From Nitrososphaerota archaeon (GTDB lineage: Archaea; Thermoproteota; Nitrososphaeria; Nitrososphaerales; Nitrosopumilaceae): DNA of 45,169 nucleotides. Positions 14,451 through 23,340 of this stretch are shown one piece after another. The notes beneath the pieces were generated by a model. That model did not search any database. It was not told where the DNA came from and worked only from the letters and a program-made list of their open reading frames with translations. The translations under genes were made by a program, and so were the position numbers. Position 1 is the first letter of the stretch, and every line of letters begins with the position of its first letter. The stretch is taken from NCBI GenBank assembly GCA_027315065.1, contig DAHUYT010000014.1:239-45407 (forward strand), in the 5' to 3' direction.

Positions 14451-17400
14451 ATGAAGATTGGCGGAGTTCTCCTTATTGTCGTATTAGCAATTGGAACAAT
14501 CCCGGTACAGTACACTGGGTCTTCAATGCGCCATCTTCTACCGCAGGCCAATGCAGTCGGTTCTCATCCCAACCTGTTTGTATCTGCAGAAAACTCCCAG
14601 TCCAGCAATTACTTTGCCGGCCCACAAGTGATCCAGGTACTAGTATCTGGTCCAGACATAAACAGACTAGACCAGAAATATAACGAACCCGTTGTTACTA
14701 TCAATGGCAAAAGACTCTGGATGGCACAGGCAACTGATGGAAACTGGTACGGCTACTTTGCAGACCGAGATCAAGCCATAGCTGCAAGTAACACCGCACC
14801 ACTTCCTGGAAAAGGTCTGAACTTTGGTGCATTTTGTTCCACGGGTATAATTGGTGGCATAGACTTTGGATCATTTACAAAGGGGTTCACAGTAGCAGAA
14901 GGTGGTTTTACAGGAGCAGTAGGCTTGTCCGTCACAGGATCAAAGATACCTACAGGCCCGCTTGGCAATGCATGCAGTGGCGCTGGTGACGGATTTGTTT
15001 TAGAGCATGTGGTAAGAGAGAACAAGACCTTGAACACAAACTCCCTAGGTTATGCCGCATCGCCAGCTTTGGAATCTGCATGGCCTGTAATACAGCTGTA
15101 TGATTTCTCGGCAATTCCAACATCAGTAACAGTGAATTATCAAGCACAGGGTGGAGATCAAATTGTCAATCTTACTTTTGACAGAATTCCATCAAATCTT
15201 ATCTCTATGACTTCAGATAGGTCGTCTTATCCGAATAATGCCCCCGTCTTTTTGACCATAAACGATACACAGCTTGGCATTGATCCTACAGAAGAAGATT
15301 CGTGGACGTGGGGCGCAAATGCTAACAACAACACGCTGTTCTACCAAGCGTTTGATAGAAATGGCGATCCGGATGCTGACGGTTACTGTGCCAAAAACCC
15401 CGTTTCCACAATCCCTCTAAGTCGTGGTCCTTATAATGTAGCATATGACTCTGCAAAAGGGGAGATATTTGCTACACAAGGGACTTTGGTCTCTGTAATA
15501 AGCGATGCATCAAATTCCATAGTTGCAACAATTCCTGTCGGTACTTCTGCTACTGGAATAGCATATGATGCGGCAAAGGGGGAGATATTTGTTTCCGCAA
15601 GCAATACCGACAACACAGTTTCTGTAATAAGCGATGCATCCAATTCCGTAGTTGCAACAATTCCTGTCGGTACTGATCCTGTTGACATAGCCTATGACTC
15701 TGCAAAAGGGGAGATATTTGTTACAAACATTAGTTCCAGTACAGTTTCTGTAATAAGCGATGCATCAAATTCCGTAGTTGCAACAATCCCAGCAGTTATC
15801 GCTCCTACTGGAATAGCATATGATGCGGCAAAGGGGGAGATATTTGTTGCAAGTTATGGATCCAATTCCGTAGTTGTCATAAGTGATGCCACCAATACTG
15901 TAGTTGCAACAATTCCTGTAGGTAAATATCCAAGTGGAATGACATATGATGAGACAAAAGGAGAGATATTTGTTACAAATTATGGTGCCAACACAGTCTC
16001 AGTCATAAGTGATGCCACCAATACTGTAGTTGCAACAATTCCTGTTGATATTACTCCTTCTGATATAGCATATGATTCAGGAAAGGAAAAGATCTTTGTT
16101 ACAGATTCTGGTTCCAACACAGTCTCAGTCATAAGTGATGCCACCAATACTGTAGTTGCAACAATTCCTGTAGGTAAAGATCCAAGTGGAATAACATATG
16201 ATGAGACAAAAGAGGAGATATTTGTTGCAAACACTGGCTCCAGCACAGCCTCTTTCTTTGGTGATTCCACCACCACATCTTATATTCAGGTAGCATGCGG
16301 TACGCCTGGTGCCATACCTGCCATGCAGAACATAGTTGGCAACCTGACAACCTTCATGTTCAACCACAATGGCAAGCTAACCATAAACCCTTTTTCAAAC
16401 AGTGTAAGGGTAATAGACTTTCAGTCTAACGGCAAGCAGATCCTGAACGGTTCAATGACCGCAAGGGGAGATCCAACAAAGCAGCGAACTTTATCTATCA
16501 GCCCTGGCTCGGAGCCAATTACATTCATCGAACAGGGCGGTGTGAATACAGGTGTCTTTGCTAATTGGGACAGCTCTAAGAGTTCAAATGTTGTCATAGT
16601 AAATGATCTAAATTTTAGAGGCATGCAAGCTACATTTAGCTACAACAATGTTTCTGGCAGCATAGTTGCCCAACCTGACAAGTATACCATTTTATTCAAA
16701 AGCGGCGGTTTCGAACCACCATCCAATACATTTTCCATTTCATCTATCCAAAATAAAATGCAGCCGTTTCAGAAGGTTTACTTTCTAATTCAGTTTACAA
16801 AGATACCAACTTTAGCAGATAGGGCACAGATTGCAAGCCAAGGAATCACTCTTACCGATTACGTGACAGGTTTCACGTATATTGCATATTCCAACTCCTC
16901 AAGTCTAAGCAACTTTGCTGTAACGCCAGATACACGGTGGATAGGACCTTTTCTTCCCTCCTACAAGATATCTCCAATTTTAGCTACAAATGACACAAGT
17001 AAAATTCCACCATGGGCCATTTTAAAGGCGCCAGGTAAATCACTGCCAAGCCATGCCGTGCTGACCGTAGAGCTTAACAAAAATGCGGACATGAACAGTG
17101 TAGCTCAAAATATAATAAATAACGGCGGCACAATCGAGGCAAAGACTCCATTAATTTCATCTATCACTGTACTTGTGCCCCTTGCCAATTTACAGTCCAT
17201 GGTACAATATATTGCACAGATAGATGATGTACAGTTCATCGATGTTGTGGAGCCACCGCTTGTAGAACAAAATGATCAAGCAAGGGCTGCTGCAAACGTA
17301 GATTTTCTGCAACAGCAGGAACCGTCACAAAGCGGTAAGGGCTTGTTGGGAGATGGCGTCACTGTATTACTGTATGACGGAGGAACTGTATGGGGACATC

Positions 17401-19193
17401 CTGACTTTGACAATCGGCTTACAGATGAATCTGGATCCTGCAATGAGACCCATGCAACTCACGTAGCTGGAATATTGGGAGGGAGTGGAGTTGACAGCTC
17501 GGTGATAGATCATCAACCTCCATGTATTGCAGGAAATACTCTTTCTGATGGGACTTGTCCTCCTGTGAGCAATAAACAGTGGGCCGGCATGGCACCACAT
17601 GTCAACATAGACTCTGTCGGGTATGACAAGTCTTCACCTAGATATTGTAATAGTGGCCCTCCATCTTCAGATTATAATGATGAAAAGAGTTTTACGAATG
17701 ATTACAACCTTATTTCAACAAAACACCTAGATCTCGCTTCTATGTCAATAGCTTCAGCTGTAAATCCACCAACATCTAGAATTCTCTCAACACACACACT
17801 AGTAACCGGAGTTGCTGCAAGCACAGCATCGTATTGTTGTCTTGGCCAGTATACTCTTACCTCTAAGGTTATCGATGAAATAGCGACTGGCCTGATTGAC
17901 AAACAAAATCTCATCATCTTCGAGGCGGGAGGAAACTACCGAGTTCAGCCTTTTGGAAATTATACAACTATCGATCCCCCTGCAACAGCCAAGGATAGTA
18001 TTGCAGTAGGAGCTATAGATTCAAAGGACTACTCTATACTTGACACCTCGGCCTTTGGTCCGACATCAGATGGGCGCATCAAGCCTGATGTGACCGCCCC
18101 CGGCTGCTACGGCAACACTACCGTTGGTTACATGTTCGCAACAAGCTGGCTAAATAATGAAAATTATGAACATGGTGGGCGCCCTACTTATGATTCCAAT
18201 TGCGGAACAAGCGAGGCAACGCCTGTCGCCGCAGGTGTAGCTTCCCTGTTGATTGAAAAATGGAATTATCTACATCCAAGCTCGCCTTCGCTGTTACCAA
18301 GTACTATGAAAGCTATCTTGGTGCATACTGCACTTGATCTTGGCAATCCGGGCCCAGATTACGAATTTGGATGGGGAGCTATCAATGCCAAAGCTGCAGT
18401 TGAGCTAATTGATGAAGATTCCTTGCAAACCTCAAACCACCTGATAAATGTGGCAAATATTACGCAGGGAGGCAAGATGACATTTAATTTTACTTCCAAC
18501 TCAACTTATGATGTAAAGGCAACCCTTGTTTGGGATGATCCTCCAACATCACGTATTGCAAACGGCATACTCAACCAATTGAATCTGACATTAATAGATC
18601 CGAGCGGAACACACATTCAACCATACTTACTAAATCCCTCCAACCCTAGTGCTGTAGCAGTTAGAGGAAATGACACCATAAACAATGTCGAGGTGTCAGT
18701 AGGGAATGGAACAGCTGGCATGTGGCAAGCTGTGGTAGACGGCTCACTAGTTTCAAACGGAACACAAAGTTTCACTTTGATAATCTCAAATGTATTGAAA
18801 AGAACAACTAACATTATGATATCTCCATTAACGGTAAATGATCAGACTCCCGTTAATGTCACGGCTACAGTTTCAGATAACGATAATGGTACACATTTAC
18901 CTGTATCTGGGAGTGTTGTCTTTGACGATGGAAATAGCAGCGGTAGTTTTACCACTCCCGACTGCACGCAACAAAATAGCGACCTAGTTTGTACTACTGA
19001 ATATACCCCAGTAACTGCAGGCACAGTTTCTATAAATGCAGACTATTCAGGTGATCAAGTTCATGCCAAGAGTCCAAGTTACGAAAGCCAAAAAATTGTA
19101 TTACCGGAATTTCCTTTTGCAGTACCAATCATGATTGCCAGCTTTTTTTCATTGTTTATATTTTACAAGACAAGATTAAGAATTGAAAAATGA
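14451..19193 (+). CDS. Giant secreted subtilase with YVTN beta-propeller and sorting tail
   Basis: A 1580-residue exported protein. After the signal peptide (MKIGGVLLIVVLAIGTIPV) comes a beta-rich region and, at about 322-603, tandem YVTN propeller repeats (YDSAKGEIFVTN...SVISDASNSVVATIPVG). The S8 peptidase domain follows: catalytic Asp in VLLYDGGTVWGHPDF (about 973), His in NETHATHVAGILGG (about 1001), oxyanion Asn in FEAGGNYR (about 1160) and Ser in NCGTSEATPVAAG (about 1252). An Ig-like Big_3-type domain (about 1457-1541) precedes LPEFPFAVPIMIASFFSLFI and a basic end, a PEF-type archaeosortase-like tail. It probably digests protein at the cell surface. The propeller inserted before the protease may hold substrate or bind the S-layer. 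It lies downstream of the metzincin gene. Confidence 0.92.
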   Translation: MKIGGVLLIVVLAIGTIPVQYTGSSMRHLLPQANAVGSHPNLFVSAENSQSSNYFAGPQVIQVLVSGPDINRLDQKYNEPVVTINGKRLWMAQATDGNWYGYFADRDQAIAASNTAPLPGKGLNFGAFCSTGIIGGIDFGSFTKGFTVAEGGFTGAVGLSVTGSKIPTGPLGNACSGAGDGFVLEHVVRENKTLNTNSLGYAASPALESAWPVIQLYDFSAIPTSVTVNYQAQGGDQIVNLTFDRIPSNLISMTSDRSSYPNNAPVFLTINDTQLGIDPTEEDSWTWGANANNNTLFYQAFDRNGDPDADGYCAKNPVSTIPLSRGPYNVAYDSAKGEIFATQGTLVSVISDASNSIVATIPVGTSATGIAYDAAKGEIFVSASNTDNTVSVISDASNSVVATIPVGTDPVDIAYDSAKGEIFVTNISSSTVSVISDASNSVVATIPAVIAPTGIAYDAAKGEIFVASYGSNSVVVISDATNTVVATIPVGKYPSGMTYDETKGEIFVTNYGANTVSVISDATNTVVATIPVDITPSDIAYDSGKEKIFVTDSGSNTVSVISDATNTVVATIPVGKDPSGITYDETKEEIFVANTGSSTASFFGDSTTTSYIQVACGTPGAIPAMQNIVGNLTTFMFNHNGKLTINPFSNSVRVIDFQSNGKQILNGSMTARGDPTKQRTLSISPGSEPITFIEQGGVNTGVFANWDSSKSSNVVIVNDLNFRGMQATFSYNNVSGSIVAQPDKYTILFKSGGFEPPSNTFSISSIQNKMQPFQKVYFLIQFTKIPTLADRAQIASQGITLTDYVTGFTYIAYSNSSSLSNFAVTPDTRWIGPFLPSYKISPILATNDTSKIPPWAILKAPGKSLPSHAVLTVELNKNADMNSVAQNIINNGGTIEAKTPLISSITVLVPLANLQSMVQYIAQIDDVQFIDVVEPPLVEQNDQARAAANVDFLQQQEPSQSGKGLLGDGVTVLLYDGGTVWGHPDFDNRLTDESGSCNETHATHVAGILGGSGVDSSVIDHQPPCIAGNTLSDGTCPPVSNKQWAGMAPHVNIDSVGYDKSSPRYCNSGPPSSDYNDEKSFTNDYNLISTKHLDLASMSIASAVNPPTSRILSTHTLVTGVAASTASYCCLGQYTLTSKVIDEIATGLIDKQNLIIFEAGGNYRVQPFGNYTTIDPPATAKDSIAVGAIDSKDYSILDTSAFGPTSDGRIKPDVTAPGCYGNTTVGYMFATSWLNNENYEHGGRPTYDSNCGTSEATPVAAGVASLLIEKWNYLHPSSPSLLPSTMKAILVHTALDLGNPGPDYEFGWGAINAKAAVELIDEDSLQTSNHLINVANITQGGKMTFNFTSNSTYDVKATLVWDDPPTSRIANGILNQLNLTLIDPSGTHIQPYLLNPSNPSAVAVRGNDTINNVEVSVGNGTAGMWQAVVDGSLVSNGTQSFTLIISNVLKRTTNIMISPLTVNDQTPVNVTATVSDNDNGTHLPVSGSVVFDDGNSSGSFTTPDCTQQNSDLVCTTEYTPVTAGTVSINADYSGDQVHAKSPSYESQKIVLPEFPFAVPIMIASFFSLFIFYKTRLRIEK
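15412..16250 (+). repeat. Tandem YVTN propeller repeat block
   Basis: About seven coding repeats of roughly 125 bp with high DNA identity, for example GATGCCACCAATACTGTAGT and GCAACAATTCCTGT in successive units. The near-identity of some units points to recent duplication or gene conversion. Confidence 0.85.
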
Positions 19194-19349
19194 AAATGTT
19201 TCATCACTTCAATGAAAAGATTTCAAGATAAAAATAATTTGTAGTGTACAGTATAGGTTCTAGCTAGTGCACAACCTGAAAAATAACAAAAACTAGAATG
19301 AAATTTCAATATCACGCGTTAAGGACATTACCTTTTGTTTTCATCCAAA

Positions 19350-20687
19350 TTACTTCAAAGAGTTGCCAAGGATCCTGACCAGAATCTTCAATGACAACAC
19401 GACAGGATATACAACCATGTACTTGATGACACATCCAAAGTTCCTGTGCTGTATCATCAATTCTGCAATCTCCGGACTGAAGTCGTAGTAGACATCAAGC
19501 ATCTTTTCAAACTGTTCCTTGTGCCGCGACTTGAGCAACACGTTATCACGATATTCTCGTAGCATCTGCACATGAGGATGGAGCTCAGAGCCCATCGCGG
19601 CAGTTGCAATAAAGCACCCCTTCTTTTTCTGGCCAGCCTGTGTGAGGTGCTGCGTGTCTGCAAAGTCCTTTGCCTTTTGCAGTATGCCATTCTTGTTTGT
19701 GTAATCTGTATACCATAGGATACATCCAGCATATCCAAGACTTGATGCGTTGGACAGAAAGTTTTGCGCAACTGGCACCTCCTGGGTCTGGTCATATGGC
19801 ACATTGCCTACAGGATAGCCGCACTCACCTATGATGCAAGGCTTGCCCGCAAAATCCGACTGGAAATATGAGAAAAGAGAGCCGTCTGTATTATACACAT
19901 GAAAATCAAAAAAGTCAAGGTACTGCGCAAGCACACCGGAGTTGGTCTTTGCCGTGTTAAAGTCCATAAAACCGCATGACACCTTCACTGAAGGATTGGC
20001 AGATCTTATCGAGCCAGAGCATGAAGCTATGAAATTTCGTATGTCGGGAAAAACAAACGTGTCCTTTTGCATCAGGCACTCTGGCTCGTTTATCAAGTCA
20101 ATTGCAAAGAGCGCAGGATGAGATCCTATCTGGTTTACAAGTGGAACCAAGACATTGCTTGTAAATTTTCCAAGGGCAGTGCCATCCTTGAATATCGATC
20201 TTGTTATCCCCTTCCACTTGTTCTGCAGGTTCGTATAGTCCTGGGTCTTGCCAGCATTGACTATATCCTGCGAGGGAGGGCCGTATACTGCCCAGAAATC
20301 AAAAAGGCAGAGATAGACCTGAACCCCGTTTGCACCGGCAGAGTCCAGAACCTTGCCAATGTTTGCCAAAAACTCCGGGTCAAGACCTGATATCATGCTG
20401 TTGCTGTCAAACTGCAGAGCCTCGAACCTCTCAAAGGCCCATACCCGTACTACGGAGAGGCTCTTCTGGGCAGACTGGACCCCCTGAAAGAAGATTGATA
20501 CGTCACCTGGATGGACCGATATGTATGGCTTGTCAGGGCTTGGGTCAGGCAGGGACGGGTCCGGTATCGGGTTCTTGTAAAGTCTTATTACTGAGAACTG
20601 GTTGTATCCCAGGTCGTGGTCATACTGGCCTGCAAACCAGCCGTTGTTGATTCCCACGACAAACCTAGAGCCTGCAGAAAAAGACAC
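19350..20687 (-). CDS. GH5-like glycoside hydrolase fused to CFI-box C-terminal domain
   Basis: A 445-residue protein. The first 340 residues form a TIM-barrel hydrolase of clan GH-A: general acid Glu in IDLINEPECL (about 200), nucleophile Glu in CIIGECGYP (about 285), with FDFHVYNTDG and CILWYTDY as further barrel strands. Family members cut beta-mannan, cellulose or similar glucans. The tail from KKKGCFIATAAMGSELHPHV through LREYRDNVLL and VYYDFSPEIA is a CFI-box domain, which often ends surface or secreted prokaryotic proteins, followed by a hydrophobic stretch (VIKYMVVYPVVLSLKILV) that may anchor it. It starts at GTG 20687 without a clear signal peptide. An N-terminal fragment of a second copy lies at 26795-26935. 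Confidence 0.85.
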   Translation of the reverse strand: MSFSAGSRFVVGINNGWFAGQYDHDLGYNQFSVIRLYKNPIPDPSLPDPSPDKPYISVHPGDVSIFFQGVQSAQKSLSVVRVWAFERFEALQFDSNSMISGLDPEFLANIGKVLDSAGANGVQVYLCLFDFWAVYGPPSQDIVNAGKTQDYTNLQNKWKGITRSIFKDGTALGKFTSNVLVPLVNQIGSHPALFAIDLINEPECLMQKDTFVFPDIRNFIASCSGSIRSANPSVKVSCGFMDFNTAKTNSGVLAQYLDFFDFHVYNTDGSLFSYFQSDFAGKPCIIGECGYPVGNVPYDQTQEVPVAQNFLSNASSLGYAGCILWYTDYTNKNGILQKAKDFADTQHLTQAGQKKKGCFIATAAMGSELHPHVQMLREYRDNVLLKSRHKEQFEKMLDVYYDFSPEIAELMIQHRNFGCVIKYMVVYPVVLSLKILVRILGNSLK

Positions 20688-20938
20688 AAGATCAGAATAC
20701 AGTTTGAATATTAAACACTTTATATCACGATATCAAATCCCGTAGCTTGTAGCTTAATTCCAGACTTGCAACAGTATCCACTTGTATTCTGAAATTTTCA
20801 TTCAATGATTGCTTTGCCTGCGACATTTCACAGATTACTTTTATTTTAATGAACTCGGATCTGAGTTTGTTCTGGTAATTTCTAAAAAAAGGTGACCAAA
20901 ATACGGGCTTTTGACCCCACTTGTAGCACCTCATTTTA

Positions 20939-20966
20939 TTGCGTAATACTATATACGATTACGCAA
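20939..20966. promoter_or_regulatory. Inverted repeat TTGCGTAAT/ATTACGCAA around TATA-like core
   Basis: Perfect 9-bp arms (20939-20947 and 20958-20966) enclose ACTATATACG. An operator wrapped around a TATA box is the simplest reading, but no gene starts at the expected distance on either strand. Confidence 0.55.
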
Positions 20967-21260
20967 GATTTCATTGCATACTATAGGCATGGATTATAGC
21001 TTTTTAGCTATGTTTACTTTATTTTTATGAATTAGCTGCAAACAAGCCACTTGCAAAAGAACAAGGCACGTTTTTTAGCTGGACATGGCATCACGAGAAA
21101 CAACAATGCCTTTAGCTTGACTTTTTACGCAGAACCAAGGCACAAAAACTCTAGATAACCAAGGCACAAAAAAAGCTAGCTATCTTTTGGAATGCACAAA
21201 TGATATACAAAAAAGGTTGATGAAAATTTCATGATCAGAGAGTACCACGCACACAAGTCT

Positions 21261-21292
21261 TGCGTCATCTTGTATATACGATTACGCAAGTT
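21261..21292. promoter_or_regulatory. Second copy of the TTGCG-TATA-CGCAA element
   Basis: CTTGCGTCAT (21261-21270) and ATTACGCAAG (21283-21292), with one mismatch, flank CTTGTATATACG. Shared TATATACGATTACGCAAG with the copy 320 bp away shows common origin. Confidence 0.55.
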
Positions 21293-21403
21293 TTCACAAT
21301 ATCATTCACGCATGAATTCACAATCTAATTCTGGAATTCATCATAATTCCGGGAATTATTTTCTGGGTAGCTAATCTGCCCGTTTTCGTGCGCGAAAACT
21401 TTG

Positions 21404-21455
21404 GTATAGGGTTAGAATTGCCTAGTATCGGGTTAGAATCATCAAGTATCACGCC
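21404..21455 (+). repeat. 21-bp iteron-like direct repeats
   Basis: GTATAGGGTTAGAATTGCCT (from 21404) and GTATCGGGTTAGAATCATCA (from 21425) are consecutive 21-bp units, followed by a partial GTATCACGCC (21446). A hairpin lies just upstream. Two helical turns per unit suggests a bound protein array. Confidence 0.6.
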
Positions 21456-21651
21456 TTTCGTGCCTAGATATCATTGGAGGGGTGATCTGATCGTTTCGGT
21501 CGGTCAAAAGTACTTCATAAAGGTAAATGCTTACAGAAATTTCTCAATTTTTTATGCAGTATCAAACTGATAAATTTCTGTGACTTGATCTTTTTCAAGG
21601 CATTGTGATACTTATTTTGATGACGATTATGATGAACTTTGTTGTCCAATC

Positions 21652-23340
21652 TCATACATTCCAGTTAGTAGGAATAGTAAATGCAAAAGTAGCCCCCTTT
21701 CCTCCCATATTGTTTTCAGCCCACATGTTACCACCATGAGCTTCAACAATGTTTTTAGAAATGAACAATCCTAGACCTGTTCCTGTCTCAGATTTTATTG
21801 TAAATTTGGTAAACAGTTGTGATAATACCTCATTGTTTATTCCTGTACCAGTATCTTTTACCTTTACCAAAACATTATCACCAATCCTTTCAACAGAAAT
21901 GGTAATTACTCCTTTGTCCGTGAACTTGATTGCGTTGTTAAACAAATTCATTATGACTTGAGTTAACCGTGCTCTATCTGCAGTGACAAAGATATTGTCT
22001 TTTGCTTCAAATTTCAACTCGACATCTTTTTCCTTGTAATTGGAGTGTAGGTGGTAATTAAAGTCCTGAAAGAGGTCGTAGATTAGATCTTTTATGTTAA
22101 ATTGTTCTTTGTTAATTTTTAATGTATTACTTTCTATCCTAGTTACATCCAAGATATTCTCGGCTACTCTTTGAAGTCTTTTTCCACTTTTAATGATAAT
22201 ATCTATCAAGTTGGTTTGTGATGAGATATCCCCTTTTTTGTCTCGAAGAGATTCTGCCAAGCCTATAATTGGTTGTATTGGAGTTCGTAATTCATGTGCT
22301 GCCACATTGATGAATTCTTTCTGCATTCTGTCCTGCATTTCTAATTTTTTATTTAATTTTTTCAATTCCTCAAACTGTTCTCTCAGACATACTTCGCGTT
22401 CTTGAAGATTCAATCTTGCTTTGTGTATTTCAGTCAAGTCTGTTAGTGCTACAGTTCTTCCAATCATATTTCCCTGCTCGTCAAATAGACTTGTTCCTGA
22501 TAACAGTGTGGGGAAGATAATTCCATCCTTTCTTTTCATCCAAATTTCTATGTGTGAAATACCTTGTGTTTTCTTCCATTTTTTCAAGTCACCTCTCATA
22601 TCTTCCATACTTCTTTCTGCAGTATGATCAAATATGGACATTCCAATAGCTTCTTCTTTTGTATATCCTAGTGATTTGGCATATGCTTCGTTACAATCAG
22701 TCAAGATTCCCTCAGTTGTAATACTTCGTAACAAACTAGGAGATTTTTCATAGAGGTTTTTGTATTTTTTTTCAGTCGATGATAGTTGGAGGTTAGATTG
22801 CTGCAACCTTTTGTTTGATTCTTTTATGCTTTCATACAGTTCTAATTCGGCCCAGAGGCTTTCAAATATGAAAACATACGAAAGAACAATTGGTTTACTA
22901 TTAGAGTATGTAGCAAGACCCATTGCTTCATAAGATGTTTCTTTTGAATCGTCCCTTAATTCCGCTATCAAGGAATGAATTCTATCGACTATTAGAATCG
23001 ATATTTTATTTTGAAGAACAGGTTCAACAAACTGGATATGGAGTTTATCGGACTCTTTATTTATTCTGTCAGATAATTCTTTTATTGATTCGTCTTGTGG
23101 AACAAGAATTCTTATCGATACATCTTTTTCTCTTGCTATTTTTTTTAGCAAATCTAACATACCCGTCTTCTCCTGACGATGAAATGCATTGGCAGTAGAA
23201 AGCATCATAAGGATTTCCTTCTTGGCTGATTTTATAAGATCAATTGCAATTTTTAGTGCCCTGTGTGGATCTTCAATAGTTTCCGCCACATGTGGTGTTA
23301 CTCCAGTTTGGCTAATTCTAAATTCAGGATCAATTTCCAT
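21652..23340 (-). CDS. PAS-domain sensor histidine kinase
   Basis: A 562-residue cytoplasmic kinase. Residues 1-170 resemble the PLD-like sensor found in TrmB-type archaeal proteins (LKIAIDLIKSAKKEILMMLS; IHSLIAELRDD). A PAS domain follows (YEKSPSLLRSITTEGILTDC, GRTVALTDLTEI), then a coiled linker and the kinase core: H-box NVAAHELRTPIQPIIG (His about 350), N-box IMNLFNNAIKFTDKG, G1 VKDTGTGI and G2 GTGLGLFISK. It autophosphorylates on His and passes phosphate to a receiver. ATG 23340 is preferred to a TTG at 23349. It overlaps the cyclase-receiver gene by 11 nt, so that receiver is the obvious partner. Confidence 0.92.
   Translation of the reverse strand: MEIDPEFRISQTGVTPHVAETIEDPHRALKIAIDLIKSAKKEILMMLSTANAFHRQEKTGMLDLLKKIAREKDVSIRILVPQDESIKELSDRINKESDKLHIQFVEPVLQNKISILIVDRIHSLIAELRDDSKETSYEAMGLATYSNSKPIVLSYVFIFESLWAELELYESIKESNKRLQQSNLQLSSTEKKYKNLYEKSPSLLRSITTEGILTDCNEAYAKSLGYTKEEAIGMSIFDHTAERSMEDMRGDLKKWKKTQGISHIEIWMKRKDGIIFPTLLSGTSLFDEQGNMIGRTVALTDLTEIHKARLNLQEREVCLREQFEELKKLNKKLEMQDRMQKEFINVAAHELRTPIQPIIGLAESLRDKKGDISSQTNLIDIIIKSGKRLQRVAENILDVTRIESNTLKINKEQFNIKDLIYDLFQDFNYHLHSNYKEKDVELKFEAKDNIFVTADRARLTQVIMNLFNNAIKFTDKGVITISVERIGDNVLVKVKDTGTGINNEVLSQLFTKFTIKSETGTGLGLFISKNIVEAHGGNMWAENNMGGKGATFAFTIPTNWNV

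Larger units (their letters stand above)
20688..21651. other. 964-bp gene-free, repeat-rich intergenic region
   Basis: No gene is supported; small frames at 20725-20934 and 21388-21570 have no family or promoter. The region instead holds two copies of an inverted repeat flanking a TATA-like core (20939-20966, 21261-21292), two identical AACCAAGGCACAAAAA repeats (21133-21148, 21157-21172) with a diverged third near 21060, a GTTTTCG-tgcg-CGAAAAC hairpin (21382-21399) and 21-bp direct repeats (21404-21455). It could be a control region, an origin-like locus, or the scar of a lost gene. Confidence 0.6.

Noticed and set aside
20725-20934. A 69-codon minus-strand frame upstream of the GH5-like gene.
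   Set aside because: No family, no promoter at leaderless distance, and it lies in a repeat-rich gene-free stretch.
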